Part shown: piece by piece, positions 16,236 to 23,893 of the stretch
How positions within the stretch are numbered: position 1 is the first letter of the stretch
Layout of the letters: each line of letters starts with the position of its first letter
Source: Streptomyces eurocidicus
GTDB taxonomy: Bacteria; Actinomycetota; Actinomycetes; Streptomycetales; Streptomycetaceae
Assembly: GCF_002891295.1 (NCBI RefSeq)
Contig: NZ_LGUI01000010.1
Coordinates: 62,001 to 126,000 of the forward strand
DNA: 64,000 nucleotides
Direction of reading: 5' to 3'
Notes under the pieces: generated by a model
Told to the model about the DNA's origin: nothing
Databases searched by the model: none
Seen by the model: the letters and a program-made list of their open reading frames with translations, nothing else
Translations under genes and position numbers: made by a program

Positions 16236-17282
16236 ATGAACAGCGAACCGAGGAACTTCAGTCACCTGGACCTGCTGGCCGTCGTGAGCCAGAGCGGCCC
16301 GACCGTCACCTTCTTCGACGCCCTCACCCATGAGCGGCTGGCGGTGCTCGATGTCCCCGCCCAGCCCCACGAGTTGTGCTTCGACCCCGCCCGGCGGCGG
16401 CTGTACTGCGCCGGCACCTACGTCGCCGGCTATTACCACGCCCACCAGGGGCGGGCCCGCGACCTCACCGTCATCGACGTGGACACCCTGGAGATCGTCA
16501 CGGTCGTCGACCTGGGGCCGGACCACGCGCCGCACGGGCTGGCCCTGGACGCGGAGCGGGACCGGCTGTACGTGAGCGTGGAGGCGACGGACACCGAGCC
16601 GGGCGGGGTGGTCGTGCTCGACGCGGAGACGCTGGACCGGATCACCCGCATCCCGGTGATGGCGGACGGGCCGCACTGGTTCGCGGTCTCGCCCGACGGG
16701 CGGCGCGGCTGGTCCACCAACAAGGAGGCGCCGTTCATCTCCGTGCTCGACCTGGAGCGCGACGAGTTCGCCGGGCGGATCTCGGTGCCGGGGAGCGAGG
16801 GGCTCGCCGTCTCGCCGGACGGCCGGTATGTGCATGTAGCCGCGCCCAAGGGCGACTTCGGCTCCCCGCCGGCCGCGCGGCCGGGCATCCGGGTGATCGA
16901 GGCGGCCACCGGCGAGGTGGTGCGGACGCTGCCCACCGAGGGGGTGGTCTTCCCCGTGCACACCACGGTGGCCGGGCTGGTGCTGGCGGGCGAGCTGCGG
17001 ATGGCGACGGACGACGGCGGCGCCCTGGGCACGCAGACCGACGGCGTGCTCACGGTCTACGCTCCGGAGACCTTCGAGGTCGTCGGTCAGGTGCCGGTCG
17101 GCCGGTTCCCGCTGACGATCACGTCCTCGCCGGACGGTGCGACAGGCTATGTCGCGAACGTCCTGTCCAGCACCGTGACCGTGGTCGACCTGCGGGAGAT
17201 GCGCGTGGTCACCACGCTGGAGGTCGAGCGGGCCGGCGAGGCGGGCGCGCACGGCCTGGCGTACATCCCGGCGGCGCGCTGA
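16236..17282 (+). CDS. YncE/YVTN-type beta-propeller protein
   Basis: This is a 348-residue protein built of repeated blades with YVTN-like motifs (DLTVIDVDTLEIV, GVVVLDAETLDRI, FISVLDLERDEF, GIRVIEAATGEVV, VTVVDLREMRVV), giving a probable seven-bladed propeller. Such proteins often bind partners or small molecules; no catalytic residues can be named. No signal peptide is seen if ATG at 16236 is the start, so it is probably cytoplasmic, which is unusual for the YncE group. Open frame extends further upstream to 15828 without a ribosome site. It ends at a strong bidirectional hairpin. Confidence 0.8.
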   Translation: MNSEPRNFSHLDLLAVVSQSGPTVTFFDALTHERLAVLDVPAQPHELCFDPARRRLYCAGTYVAGYYHAHQGRARDLTVIDVDTLEIVTVVDLGPDHAPHGLALDAERDRLYVSVEATDTEPGGVVVLDAETLDRITRIPVMADGPHWFAVSPDGRRGWSTNKEAPFISVLDLERDEFAGRISVPGSEGLAVSPDGRYVHVAAPKGDFGSPPAARPGIRVIEAATGEVVRTLPTEGVVFPVHTTVAGLVLAGELRMATDDGGALGTQTDGVLTVYAPETFEVVGQVPVGRFPLTITSSPDGATGYVANVLSSTVTVVDLREMRVVTTLEVERAGEAGAHGLAYIPAAR

Positions 17283-17286
17283 CGGC

Positions 17287-17327
17287 GGCCCGCCGCGAAC
17301 GTGACGGGGGTACGTCCGCGGCGGGCC
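17287..17327. terminator. Bidirectional hairpin terminator
   Basis: An 11-bp perfect stem (17287-17297 with 17317-17327) lies between the convergent propeller and YchJ-like genes. Confidence 0.7.
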
Positions 17328-17334
17328 CGAGGGC

Positions 17335-17757
17335 TCACTCCATGGCGTCGACGTAGACCCAGGCGCCGTCGACCCGTGCGAAGCGGCTGTTCTCGTGCTG
17401 GGAGCCCTCCTCGCCGCGCACCGCGTAGTGGGCGCGGAACTCGACGGTGCCCTCCGTGTGGAACGCCGTGCCGCCGGTCGTCCCGAGGATCTCCAGCCGG
17501 GTCCAGCGCAGCCGCGGGTCGAAGTCGATCTCCTCCGGCCGGGTGGCGGGGTGCCAGGTGCGGAGCAGATAGGCGGCGTCGTGGACGGCGAACGCGCTGA
17601 AGCGCGAGCGCATCAGCCGCTCGGCGGTCGGGGCCGTCCCCGTGCCCCGGTGGAAGCCGCCGCAGCAGTCACCGTAGGTGGCTTCGAGGCCGCAGGGGCA
17701 GGGCGAGGTCTCCGTGACGGCGGCCGGTCGCGGGCGTGGGCTGTTCTTTCTGGACAC
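17335..17757 (-). CDS. YchJ/UPF0225-family protein with SEC-C metal motif
   Basis: This is a 140-residue conserved bacterial protein of unknown biochemical role. A zinc-binding SEC-C-like motif is at the N-terminus (CPCGLEATYGDCC), followed by the family core LMRSRFSAFAV, YLLRTWHP and the end FHTEGTVEFRAHY. The length is normal for the family. It stands alone, convergent with the propeller gene and co-directional with the exopolysaccharide operon ending 120 bp upstream of it. There is no evidence that it belongs to that operon. Confidence 0.88.
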   Translation of the reverse strand: MSRKNSPRPRPAAVTETSPCPCGLEATYGDCCGGFHRGTGTAPTAERLMRSRFSAFAVHDAAYLLRTWHPATRPEEIDFDPRLRWTRLEILGTTGGTAFHTEGTVEFRAHYAVRGEEGSQHENSRFARVDGAWVYVDAME

Positions 17758-17878
17758 CCCCCGATTGTGCCCGCTCCGCGCCGGGGCCTCCGCCCGGGGG
17801 CGCGACGGCGGCCCCGGGCGGTTCCGGACGAGCCCGGACGAGGCAGCCAGGTTGGAGTCCGGTCCTCGTCCGGCCCGC

Positions 17879-18823
17879 TCAGCAGGGCTGCCGCCAGGCG
17901 TCCAGCTCCAGCTTCTTGCGCATCGAACTGAGCCCGAGCTTCTCGGCCGTATCGCAGAACTCGCCCGGCTTCAGCTCGTACTCGACATGGAAAACCGCCT
18001 TCCGGTTCTCGGTGAAGGGGGCCAGCCGCCCGCACTCGTCGTACTGCGCGCACTGCTCGTTCACGGCGAAGTCGAAGTCCCGGACCAGCTCGGGGATCTG
18101 GTCGAGGTCGTTCTTCAGACCGATGGCCAGGCCGCGCTCATGGGCGAGCCCCGCGAGCATGCGGTTGAACGCGAGCTGGTGGGCGCCCGTCAGCGGGAAG
18201 CCCGTGCTGTTGCGGTAGCCCTCGGTGAGATCCGGCTCGACGGCGTCGAAGCCCTTCTTCCGGCACATGTCGAACCGGGCCGCCATGATCGGCCGGAGTT
18301 GGTCGAGGCGGCGGATGTCCAGCCACTTCTCCCCTTTCCAGCCCTTGTTGTCCGCGCCCAGCAGCCCCTTGGGAAACGCGTCGTGGTCGGGCCGGAAGTT
18401 CTCCCAGGCCCCGGCGTTGACGTAGCAGATCACCTTGCGGCCGTCGGCGTGCAGCTTGGCGACGGTCTCGGCGGAGTTCTCGAAGCCGTCGATGTCGTAG
18501 ACGGGGACGTCCACGCCGGTGTCGACCTTCCCGTCGAGCTGCCACTGCCACCGGGTGCCGGGGCGGGGCTGCCAGCGGCCGGCCGGCTCCGCGGAGGCGG
18601 ACGGACCGGCCGGGCCCGCGGAGCCCGAGGGGGAGCCGGAGGGCGTACGGCCCGGGGCCGGCGTCCGCCCCTTGGCCGAGGGCGGTGCCGAACCGCCGGC
18701 TGAGGGCGGGCGTTCCCCGTCCGGCGGTTCGGGCTCCCCGGAGTCCGTTCCGGAGCAGCCCGCGAGGAGCAGCAGTGCGGCCACCGCCCAGGCTCCCCGG
18801 CCTCGTCGACGCGTCGTACTCAC
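17879..18823 (-). CDS. GH114-like endo-alpha-1,4-galactosaminidase lipoprotein (Ega3-like)
   Basis: This is a secreted glycoside hydrolase of 314 residues resembling family GH114, whose members (bacterial polygalactosaminidase, fungal Ega3) cut alpha-1,4-linked galactosamine polymers. A lipoprotein signal with lipobox LAGC is at residues 15-25. A Pro/Ser/Gly-rich linker follows to about residue 85. The (beta/alpha)8 domain then contains VPVYDIDGF, VICYVNAGAWE, the catalytic-type GFDAVEPD and AVNEQC, which supply the expected Asp and Glu. The start is GTG at 18823 (GGGAAGG upstream), overlapping the preceding gene's stop by 4 bp, so the two are translationally coupled. It is the last gene of an eight-gene operon and probably trims the polymer at the cell surface. 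Confidence 0.85.
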   Translation of the reverse strand: MSTTRRRGRGAWAVAALLLLAGCSGTDSGEPEPPDGERPPSAGGSAPPSAKGRTPAPGRTPSGSPSGSAGPAGPSASAEPAGRWQPRPGTRWQWQLDGKVDTGVDVPVYDIDGFENSAETVAKLHADGRKVICYVNAGAWENFRPDHDAFPKGLLGADNKGWKGEKWLDIRRLDQLRPIMAARFDMCRKKGFDAVEPDLTEGYRNSTGFPLTGAHQLAFNRMLAGLAHERGLAIGLKNDLDQIPELVRDFDFAVNEQCAQYDECGRLAPFTENRKAVFHVEYELKPGEFCDTAEKLGLSSMRKKLELDAWRQPC

Positions 18824-19698
18824 CGCGCACCTTCCCTTTCCGGCGCGTGCGCCGGTGCCGTGTCCGTCGCTGATCCCGGTGCCGTTCCCGGTGCCGTTCC
18901 CGGCTCCGGTACCGGCCCCCGTCGTGCTTCCGGTCCTGTCACCGGCCCGGGTTCCGGCCCTGTGCCCGGCCCCGGAGCAGTCTCCCGTGCCGCTCCCGGG
19001 TCCGTCCGCGCGGCCCCCGTGCCGTCCCCGGGCACGCTCCGCCACGGGTTGGCCCCCGTGCCCGGCACCGCGCAGTGCACCGCGGCGCCCCGGCGCTCGG
19101 CGGTGCGGGCGACCAGGGCCGTGTGTTCCTCCGGCACCCCGTGGACGAGGTGGCAGAAGCGCTCCGGCGGATGGTCGGCGGTCCAGGCGGGCACGCCGGC
19201 GGTCCGGTACGCCTCCCAGCCGCCCTCGAAGGTGACGAGCACGTCGGCCACCCGGGCGTACCCAGGGTCGGGGTGGGTGCCGGGGTTGAGGACGGCGGTG
19301 CCCGCGCCCAGCGCCCTGGCCAGCCGGACCAGACGGCGGTAGTGCGGCAGCGCCCCGGGGCCGGCCGCCGCCTGGTCGAGGAAGACGCCGTCGACGCCGT
19401 ACCACCTGCGGTGCCTGCGGACGTCGCCGACGATCTCGCGGGCCGGGCGGTTCCCGTAGGCGGTGTCGACGTAGCCGAGTACGGGCACGCCCGCGCCCCG
19501 CAACCGGGCCGCGGCCTCGGCGAACGCCGGGTCGGGGAGCCGGCCGGGCCCGTCGGCGGCGTTGAGCACCACGGCGCGCAGCCGGGGCGCGGCGGCCACC
19601 AGGGCCGCCCACGCCCCGGGGTCGGTCGCCGGGTGAACGTAGAGCGGCACGAGAAGGCCGGCGCGACCGGCCCGTCCGGCGGCCGCCGGACGGGTCAC
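18820..19698 (-). CDS. Spherulin-4 family protein (GH135/Sph3-like)
   Basis: This is a 292-residue protein whose first 230 residues match the spherulation-specific family 4 fold (fungal Sph3, GH135, cleaves GalNAc-containing galactosaminogalactan). Family landmarks are PLYVHPATDPGAW, VLNAADGPG, GYVDTAYGNRP, GVDGVFLDQ and VTFEGGWEAY. The position that is Asp-Glu in Sph3 reads Asp-Gln here (LDQ), so catalysis is uncertain. No clear signal peptide is seen, so it may act inside the cell. Residues about 232-292 form a low-complexity Gly/Pro/Thr tail. It overlaps both neighbours by 4 bp in the operon. Function in polymer maturation is inferred from context. Confidence 0.82.
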   Translation of the reverse strand: MTRPAAAGRAGRAGLLVPLYVHPATDPGAWAALVAAAPRLRAVVLNAADGPGRLPDPAFAEAAARLRGAGVPVLGYVDTAYGNRPAREIVGDVRRHRRWYGVDGVFLDQAAAGPGALPHYRRLVRLARALGAGTAVLNPGTHPDPGYARVADVLVTFEGGWEAYRTAGVPAWTADHPPERFCHLVHGVPEEHTALVARTAERRGAAVHCAVPGTGANPWRSVPGDGTGAARTDPGAARETAPGPGTGPEPGPVTGPEARRGPVPEPGTAPGTAPGSATDTAPAHAPEREGAR

Positions 19699-20597
19699 CG
19701 CGCGCGCTCCTCGGGCCGGGCCAGGGTCTCGGCCCAGAGGTCGGCGAGGGATTCGGCGAGCGGCCGTGCCGGGGTCCAGCCCAGGGTGCGGGCCGTGAGG
19801 GCCAGGTCCGCGCGCTGCCAGGGCACGGCGGCGGAGCGCGGTGAGCCGTCGCCGTCCTCCTCCAGCCGACCGTCGAAGCCGGCCGCGGCGACGAGCCCCC
19901 GGGCGAGCTCCCGGACGGGCCGGGCGGTGCCGCTGCCGATGTTGAGGACGGGCGGCAGCGGGCCGGGAGCGGCGACGGCGCGGGCGACGGCCTCGCCCAC
20001 GTCACGGGCGTCGACGAAGTCGCGGTGGGCCGAGAGGTCGCCGACCCGCACCCGGCCGCCGGGGCCGGCGGCGCGCAGTTCGGCGGCGAGCCGGCCGGGC
20101 AGCGACCCACGGGGCGCGCCGGGGCCGACGGGGTTGAAGACCCGCAGGACGACGGCGTCGAGGCCGGATCCGGTCACCGCGAGGGTGCCGGCGAGCTTGG
20201 CGACGCCGTAGAGGCCGAGCGGGCGGGCGGGGCCGGTCTCGGCGGCGGGGCGTTCGCCGTCGGCGGCCCCGTACTCCGCGGCGGAGCCGAGGTGGACGAG
20301 GCGGGCCCCGGGGGCCGCCTCGGACAGGGCGTCGCAAAGGACGGCGGGGCCCTTGGCGTTGACGCCGATGAGGGTGGTGGCGCTGCCGCCGACCGCGCCC
20401 GCGCAGTTGACGACGGCGTGCGGGGCGGCCTCGCGGACCGCGGTGACCAGGTGGGCCGGGTCGGCGGTGAGGTCTAAGTGCGGGCCGGCGCCCGGGTTCC
20501 GGCCGCCGACGAGCACCCGCGCGCCCGGAAGGGCGCGCAGGCTCTCGACGGCGTGCCGGCCCAGGAAGCCGGTGGCGCCCAAAACAAGGATGCGCAT
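19695..20597 (-). CDS. NAD-dependent epimerase/dehydratase (extended SDR)
   Basis: This is a 300-residue sugar-nucleotide epimerase or reductase of the extended short-chain dehydrogenase family. It shows the NAD-binding motif GATGFLGRH at residues 7-15, the catalytic Ser region LGSAAEYG and the Tyr-x3-Lys pair in LYGVAKLAG. It lies 10 bp downstream of the nucleotidyltransferase gene and overlaps the spherulin-4 gene by 4 bp. By analogy with fungal Uge3 it could interconvert UDP-GlcNAc and UDP-GalNAc, but the sequence alone does not show the substrate. A TTA codon is present at codon 41 (20475-20477 on the plus strand), suggesting bldA-dependent translation. Confidence 0.85.
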   Translation of the reverse strand: MRILVLGATGFLGRHAVESLRALPGARVLVGGRNPGAGPHLDLTADPAHLVTAVREAAPHAVVNCAGAVGGSATTLIGVNAKGPAVLCDALSEAAPGARLVHLGSAAEYGAADGERPAAETGPARPLGLYGVAKLAGTLAVTGSGLDAVVLRVFNPVGPGAPRGSLPGRLAAELRAAGPGGRVRVGDLSAHRDFVDARDVGEAVARAVAAPGPLPPVLNIGSGTARPVRELARGLVAAAGFDGRLEEDGDGSPRSAAVPWQRADLALTARTLGWTPARPLAESLADLWAETLARPEERAR

Positions 20598-20606
20598 GCG
20601 GGCCGG

Positions 20607-21320
20607 TCACGCTCCCTTGATCAGCATGTCGCGGTGCAGGGAGAATTCCTTGTTGGCCCGGTCGTAGTCGTCGGGACGGCCGATGTCGAGCCAGTAGCCG
20701 TCGAACTCGTAGGCGTGCGGCGGGGTGCCGTCCGCCAGCATGTCCAGCACGAGCTCGTCGAAGCCCAGCGGCAGGCCCGGGGTGTAGCGGGCGAGTGCCG
20801 CGCGGGAGACGCCGTAGACACCCATGGAGACGCGGTAGTCGATGCTGGGCTTCTCGGCGAAGCCGACGACCCGGCCGGAGTCGGTGGTCAGCACCCCGAA
20901 GTCGATGCTGACCTGCCGGGCGTAGGTGGCGATGGTCAGCGGCGCCCCGGAGGTCACGTGCGAGCGGTACACGTCGCCGAAGTCCAGGTCGGTGAGGATG
21001 TCGCCGTTCATCGCCAGGAAGTGCTCGGGCAGTCTGTCGAGCATGGTGAGGAGGGGGCCCATGGTGCCCAGCGGGCTCTCCTCGGTGGTGTAGTCCACCT
21101 TCATGCCCCACTGGGAGCCGTCGCCGACATAGGCGCGGATGATGTGGCCGAGATGGCCGATGGCCAGGGTGCAGCTGGTGAAGCCCGCCCCGGCCAGCTG
21201 GCGCATCACGATCTCCAGGATCGCGTGCTCCTCGCCGATGGGCACCAGGGGCTTGGGGAGCGCGGTCGTGTACGGGCGGAGCCGGACGCCCTTGCCTCCG
21301 GCAAGTATGACTACGTGCAT
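20607..21320 (-). CDS. Sugar-1-phosphate nucleotidyltransferase
   Basis: This is a 237-residue enzyme that would activate a sugar 1-phosphate with NTP to give an NDP-sugar and pyrophosphate. The N-terminal signature is AGGKGVRLRPYTTALPKPL, with the Lys of the signature, MNGDILTD for metal binding and FAEKPSIDYRVSMGVYG further in. There is no C-terminal hexapeptide or acetyltransferase domain, so it is a minimal RmlA/GMP-pyrophosphorylase-like form. It lies in the exopolysaccharide operon between the dehydratase and epimerase genes and probably supplies precursor. The nucleotide and sugar specificity are unknown. Confidence 0.88.
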   Translation of the reverse strand: MHVVILAGGKGVRLRPYTTALPKPLVPIGEEHAILEIVMRQLAGAGFTSCTLAIGHLGHIIRAYVGDGSQWGMKVDYTTEESPLGTMGPLLTMLDRLPEHFLAMNGDILTDLDFGDVYRSHVTSGAPLTIATYARQVSIDFGVLTTDSGRVVGFAEKPSIDYRVSMGVYGVSRAALARYTPGLPLGFDELVLDMLADGTPPHAYEFDGYWLDIGRPDDYDRANKEFSLHRDMLIKGA

Positions 21321-21372
21321 GATGCCGTCCTCTCTGCGTGGGGTGACGTGACGGGCGAGCGGTGCCCTCGCG

Positions 21373-22374
21373 TCAGACGTTGTAGATGCCGGCCTTGTAC
21401 CGGGCGAGGTTGTTCGGGTCGCGGAAGAAGTCGACGGTGTGTGCCAGGCCGGTCTCCAGGGTGTGGGCCGGGGCCCAGCCGGTGGCGGCGCGCAGCCGGG
21501 AGGAGTCGCAGACCAGCCGCATCACCTCGGAGCCGGCGGGCCGGACGCGCTCCTGGTCGGAACGGACGTCGAGGTCGGCGTCCATGAGCTTGCCGATCAG
21601 GGAGACGAGGTCGCCGATGGAGATCTCCTCGCCGGTGCCGGAGTTGAAGGTGCGTCCGACGACGGCGTCGGCGGGTGCGGTGCCGACGGCGAGGAAGGCG
21701 GCCACGGTGTCCGCGACGTAGCTGAAGTCGCGGGTGGGGCGCAGGTCCCCGAGGGTGATGACGCGCTCTCCGGCGGCGACCTGTCCGATGACGGTGGGGA
21801 TGACCGCGCGCATGGACTGGCGGGGGCCGAAGGTGTTGAAGGGGCGCAGGGTGACGACGGGAACGCCGAAGCTGGCGTGGTAGCTGTCGGCGAGGCGGTC
21901 GCCGCCGGCCTTGGAGGCGGCGTACGGCGACTGGGTGTTGATCGGGTGGTCCTCGGAGATCGGCACGGTCTGCGCGGTGCCGTAGGTCTCGCTGGTGGAG
22001 GTGTGCACCAGGCGCGGTATGCCCAGGTGGCGCACGGCTTCGAGGACGTTGAGGGTGCCCGTGACGTTGGTCTCCACATAGCTGTGGGGGGCACGGTAGG
22101 AGTAGGGGATCGCGATCAGCGCGGCGAGGTGGTAGACGGCCTCGGTGCCGGTCACCAGCCCCTGGACGGAGCCGGGGTCGCGGACGTCGCCGAGTACGAC
22201 GTCGACGTGGGACATCACCTCTTCGGAGAGCGACTCCAGCCAGCCGTAGGACGAGAAGGAGTTGTACTGCACCATGGCGCGGACCTGGTGGCCGGCGGCG
22301 ACGAGCGCTTCGACCAGGTGCGAGCCGATGAATCCTTCGGCGCCGGTGACGGCTACGGGTGCGGTTGCGGGCAT
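21373..22374 (-). CDS. NDP-sugar 4,6-dehydratase-like protein (LegB-like SDR)
   Basis: This is a 333-residue extended SDR with VTGAEGFIGSHLVE at the N-terminus, the Thr/Ser-Glu active-site region HTSTSETYGT and Tyr-x3-Lys in SPYAASKAGGD. RPFNTFGPRQS and RDFSYVADTVAAF are substrate-pocket blocks typical of dTDP-glucose/UDP-GlcNAc 4,6-dehydratases; the overall pattern is closest to the LegB group. It would oxidise C4 and remove water across C5-C6 of a nucleotide sugar, or act as a C4 epimerase. It lies 52 bp upstream of the nucleotidyltransferase gene in the operon. Which reaction it performs needs biochemical data. Confidence 0.85.
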   Translation of the reverse strand: MPATAPVAVTGAEGFIGSHLVEALVAAGHQVRAMVQYNSFSSYGWLESLSEEVMSHVDVVLGDVRDPGSVQGLVTGTEAVYHLAALIAIPYSYRAPHSYVETNVTGTLNVLEAVRHLGIPRLVHTSTSETYGTAQTVPISEDHPINTQSPYAASKAGGDRLADSYHASFGVPVVTLRPFNTFGPRQSMRAVIPTVIGQVAAGERVITLGDLRPTRDFSYVADTVAAFLAVGTAPADAVVGRTFNSGTGEEISIGDLVSLIGKLMDADLDVRSDQERVRPAGSEVMRLVCDSSRLRAATGWAPAHTLETGLAHTVDFFRDPNNLARYKAGIYNV

Positions 22375-22429
22375 GGCGGAACTCCCTAGGGGACGGAACG
22401 GCGAGCGGGTGATGCGTGATGACGGAACG

Positions 22430-23893
22430 TCAGCGATGGGTCGTCAGACGTCCGAGCAGGGCGGTGGCGACGCTGAGCAGGGCGACTGCCGCGCCCGTGC
22501 AGACCAGGAGCTGAACGGTGACCGGTGTGGAGACCCGCAGGGCGAGCGCGGCCGACTCGGCGCCCGCGGCTGCCAGGCACAGCGCGGCCGGGGTCCATGC
22601 GACACCGAACGCCTGGAGCAGCAGCCCGGTCCACAGGACCGCCCCGAGCGCCAGCAGGGCGGTGAGCCGAGGGACGGTCAGGGGTGGGCCATCCTTCCAC
22701 AACAGCGCGGTGCCGAACGCCAGAACGGTGAGCGCGGCGAGATATCCGGCCACGCACAGGGCGAGCACCCGGACGGCCCCCAGCAGCATGCCGCGGGTGG
22801 TCGTGGCGCGGGCGAGCGCCTTCAGGGCGGTGCCCCGGCAGCGGTAGAGCAGCCATTCCGCGGCTCCCATGCTGAGGGTGAGCGCGATGACGGCGGCGCC
22901 GGCCGTGGCCGCGCCCGGGCTGCGGCGCAGCACGTCGCCGAGTGCGGCGAGGGTCGTGAGGACACCGCAGCCCAGGCCGAACAGGCCGTACGGGAGCGAG
23001 GCGAGGGGCGACAGCGCGGGCGGCGCGGCGCCCCGCGCCCCGTCCTCGCGGGTGCGCAGGATCTGGTGGGCGGCCACGCCGAGGACACCGCCGAGGGTGC
23101 CGAGCAGCAGCAGGACGCGGAGGACGGACGGTGGCTGGAGGAAGAGGAGCAAGACTCCCCCGGCGGCGGTGGGCGCGAGGGTGAGCAGCAGCAGCCGCTC
23201 GCGGCCGAGGACCAGCAGCACGGTGGCCGCCGCCAGGTACAGGGCCTGGCCCGCCGCGAAGCAGCTGGTGCCGGTGGGGCCCGCCGGGCCCGGCGCCAGG
23301 AGCGCGGCGGCGGTGGCGAGGAGCGCGCCGAGTGGGGCGCCCCAACGCAGGCAGCGGCCGGCCGCCGGGCGGCCGCCCGCCGCGAGGCGGACGTACGCCC
23401 GGTGGGCGAGGCCCTGGTTCCAGGCCCAGGCGAAGAGGGCCGAGGAGACCAGTCCGGCGGTGCCCGCGGGCAGGCCGTACCCGTCGCGGGCCCCGGTCAT
23501 CAGCGGTGCGCCCAGCGCGTAGCCGAAGCCGGGCAGGGTGAAGACCAGGGCCCGCAGGGCGAACCGGCCGGGATGCGTCTTCCAGGGGTCGGCGCGGGGC
23601 CCGGGTTCGGGGTGGCTGCGGGGCACCCGGGCGTAGAGTTCGGCGGCCAGCTCGAAGGCGTCGGAGCGGCCGTAGCGCTCGGTGATCTGCTCACCGGTGA
23701 GGCCGTCGGCCTCCAGGACGGCCGCGATCTCGTCGGGGTGCACGGCGGCCGCGCACACCTCGGCGAGTTCCTCGGCCAGTTGGTCGACGGGGTCGGCCGC
23801 CCAGCGCGGACCGGAGCGGACCGGGCCGGCCGCGGCCGCGAGGTCGTGGGCGGGTTCGGGTTCGTCCGGTACGAGGCGCAGTAAGCCGCTCAT
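22430..23893 (-). CDS. Polytopic membrane protein of exopolysaccharide operon (possible PelG-like exporter)
   Basis: This is a 487-residue protein with a soluble N-terminal region of about 120 residues (an acidic helical segment DQLAEELAEVCAAAVHPDE and a TGEQITERYG block), then about 11-12 membrane helices to the C-terminus. It starts by a 4-bp ATGA overlap with the GT4 gene, so the two are translationally coupled and probably form one complex, as PelF and PelG do in Pel synthesis or as a GT4 domain plus membrane domain might in fungal Gtb3. No clear family can be named from sequence. Codon 4 is TTA (23882-23884 plus strand), so translation may depend on bldA. Confidence 0.75.
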   Translation of the reverse strand: MSGLLRLVPDEPEPAHDLAAAAGPVRSGPRWAADPVDQLAEELAEVCAAAVHPDEIAAVLEADGLTGEQITERYGRSDAFELAAELYARVPRSHPEPGPRADPWKTHPGRFALRALVFTLPGFGYALGAPLMTGARDGYGLPAGTAGLVSSALFAWAWNQGLAHRAYVRLAAGGRPAAGRCLRWGAPLGALLATAAALLAPGPAGPTGTSCFAAGQALYLAAATVLLVLGRERLLLLTLAPTAAGGVLLLFLQPPSVLRVLLLLGTLGGVLGVAAHQILRTREDGARGAAPPALSPLASLPYGLFGLGCGVLTTLAALGDVLRRSPGAATAGAAVIALTLSMGAAEWLLYRCRGTALKALARATTTRGMLLGAVRVLALCVAGYLAALTVLAFGTALLWKDGPPLTVPRLTALLALGAVLWTGLLLQAFGVAWTPAALCLAAAGAESAALALRVSTPVTVQLLVCTGAAVALLSVATALLGRLTTHR

